64,000 bases of DNA from Hyphomicrobiales bacterium (GTDB lineage: Bacteria; Pseudomonadota; Alphaproteobacteria; Rhizobiales; Beijerinckiaceae). Below, in pieces: positions 63,848 to 64,000 of this stretch. Location of the stretch: NCBI GenBank assembly GCA_027489955.1, contig JAIXYZ010000013.1, forward strand, positions 310,001 through 374,000, written 5' to 3'. The position numbers were made by a program, and so were the translations under genes. The notes under the pieces were generated by a model. That model did not search any database. It saw nothing but the letters and a program-made list of their open reading frames with translations, and was not told the origin of the DNA. The stretch's first letter is position 1; the number at the start of each line of letters is the position of its first letter.

Positions 63848-64000
63848 ATGCGCAGGCTGCAGTCGATGCTCAGCACGTCGAGCGCGGAGTTCCGGCGCTA
63901 CGAGGCGCATAACCGGGCGCTGGTGGCGGATTTCCGGACGAGGCAGGAGGCTGCCCGGACCAGGAGGGCGCAGCGCGATCTCGACCGGATTGCGCAGCAG
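63848..64000 (+). CDS. acyl-CoA carboxylase carboxyltransferase subunit, cut by the right edge
   Basis: The 51 visible residues (MRRLQSMLSTSSAEFRRYEA, then HNRALVADFR) match the N-terminal helix of MccB/PccB-type carboxyltransferases, which starts with a leucine-rich segment and ALVADLR. ATG 63848 follows a GAGG and lies two bases after the carrier stop. The acyl-CoA specificity cannot be told from this fragment. Confidence 0.75.
   Translation, partial: MRRLQSMLSTSSAEFRRYEAHNRALVADFRTRQEAARTRRAQRDLDRIAQQ

Overview
The window is a GC-rich stretch of chromosome from an alphaproteobacterium, most likely of the order Hyphomicrobiales (Methylobacteriaceae, Chelatococcaceae or a relative). The support is a NasS/NasT-controlled nitrate operon, a HemP/HmuTUV heme locus using HutX and an IsdG-type oxygenase, an ImuA-ImuB-DnaE2 cassette behind an alphaproteobacterial GTTC-N7-GTTC LexA box, CobS/CobT, and a SigF/NrsF-type sigma/anti-sigma pair. 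Coding density is very high, with many ATGA or GTGA start/stop overlaps. I see no insertion sequence, prophage, integrase or CRISPR array.

Layout. 1-7.4 kb (minus): nitrate assimilation, transcribed nasT, nasS, an attenuated leader, nrtA, nrtB, nrtD, an FAD oxidoreductase and nirA, which runs off the left edge. 7.8-10.3 kb: a chemoreceptor and CheW. 10.4-22.8 kb: housekeeping genes (VOC protein, dusA, thioesterase, TauE/SafE exporter, DUF1289, divergent cobS/cobT, a membrane histidine kinase, a nuclease, enoyl-CoA hydratase, pssA, infA, maf, yacG, tRNA-Phe, LysE). Two tandem sRNA-like units with strong terminators sit at 17.75-17.97 kb. 23-30.2 kb: heme acquisition, with hmuR-tonB-hmuQ-hutX on minus and hemP-hmuTUV on plus, divergent from a region carrying TTTAGAATG motifs. 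30.2-38.2 kb (minus): kdpFABCDE, including a 29-codon kdpF. 38.2-43.8 kb (minus): imuA-imuB-dnaE2.

44-53.5 kb: a GntR-regulated catabolic cluster of unknown substrate. It has a PEP-mutase/isocitrate-lyase family lyase, a LeuC/LeuD-type hydro-lyase, a NitT/TauT ABC importer, a CaiB-type CoA-transferase and an HMG-CoA-lyase-like enzyme. This is the best candidate here for an undescribed pathway, probably uptake and cleavage of a branched hydroxy-dicarboxylate.

53.5-59.3 kb (minus): a small membrane protein, a TPR protein, OpgC, a ThDP enzyme with an altered cofactor motif, and a secreted esterase. 59.4-60.7 kb: an ECF sigma factor and its NrsF anti-sigma factor, with a candidate autoregulated promoter between them. 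60.8 kb: tRNA-Ser(GCU). 61-64 kb: a TetR regulator divergent from an acyl-CoA carboxylase operon (biotin carboxylase, separate biotin carrier, carboxyltransferase cut by the right edge).
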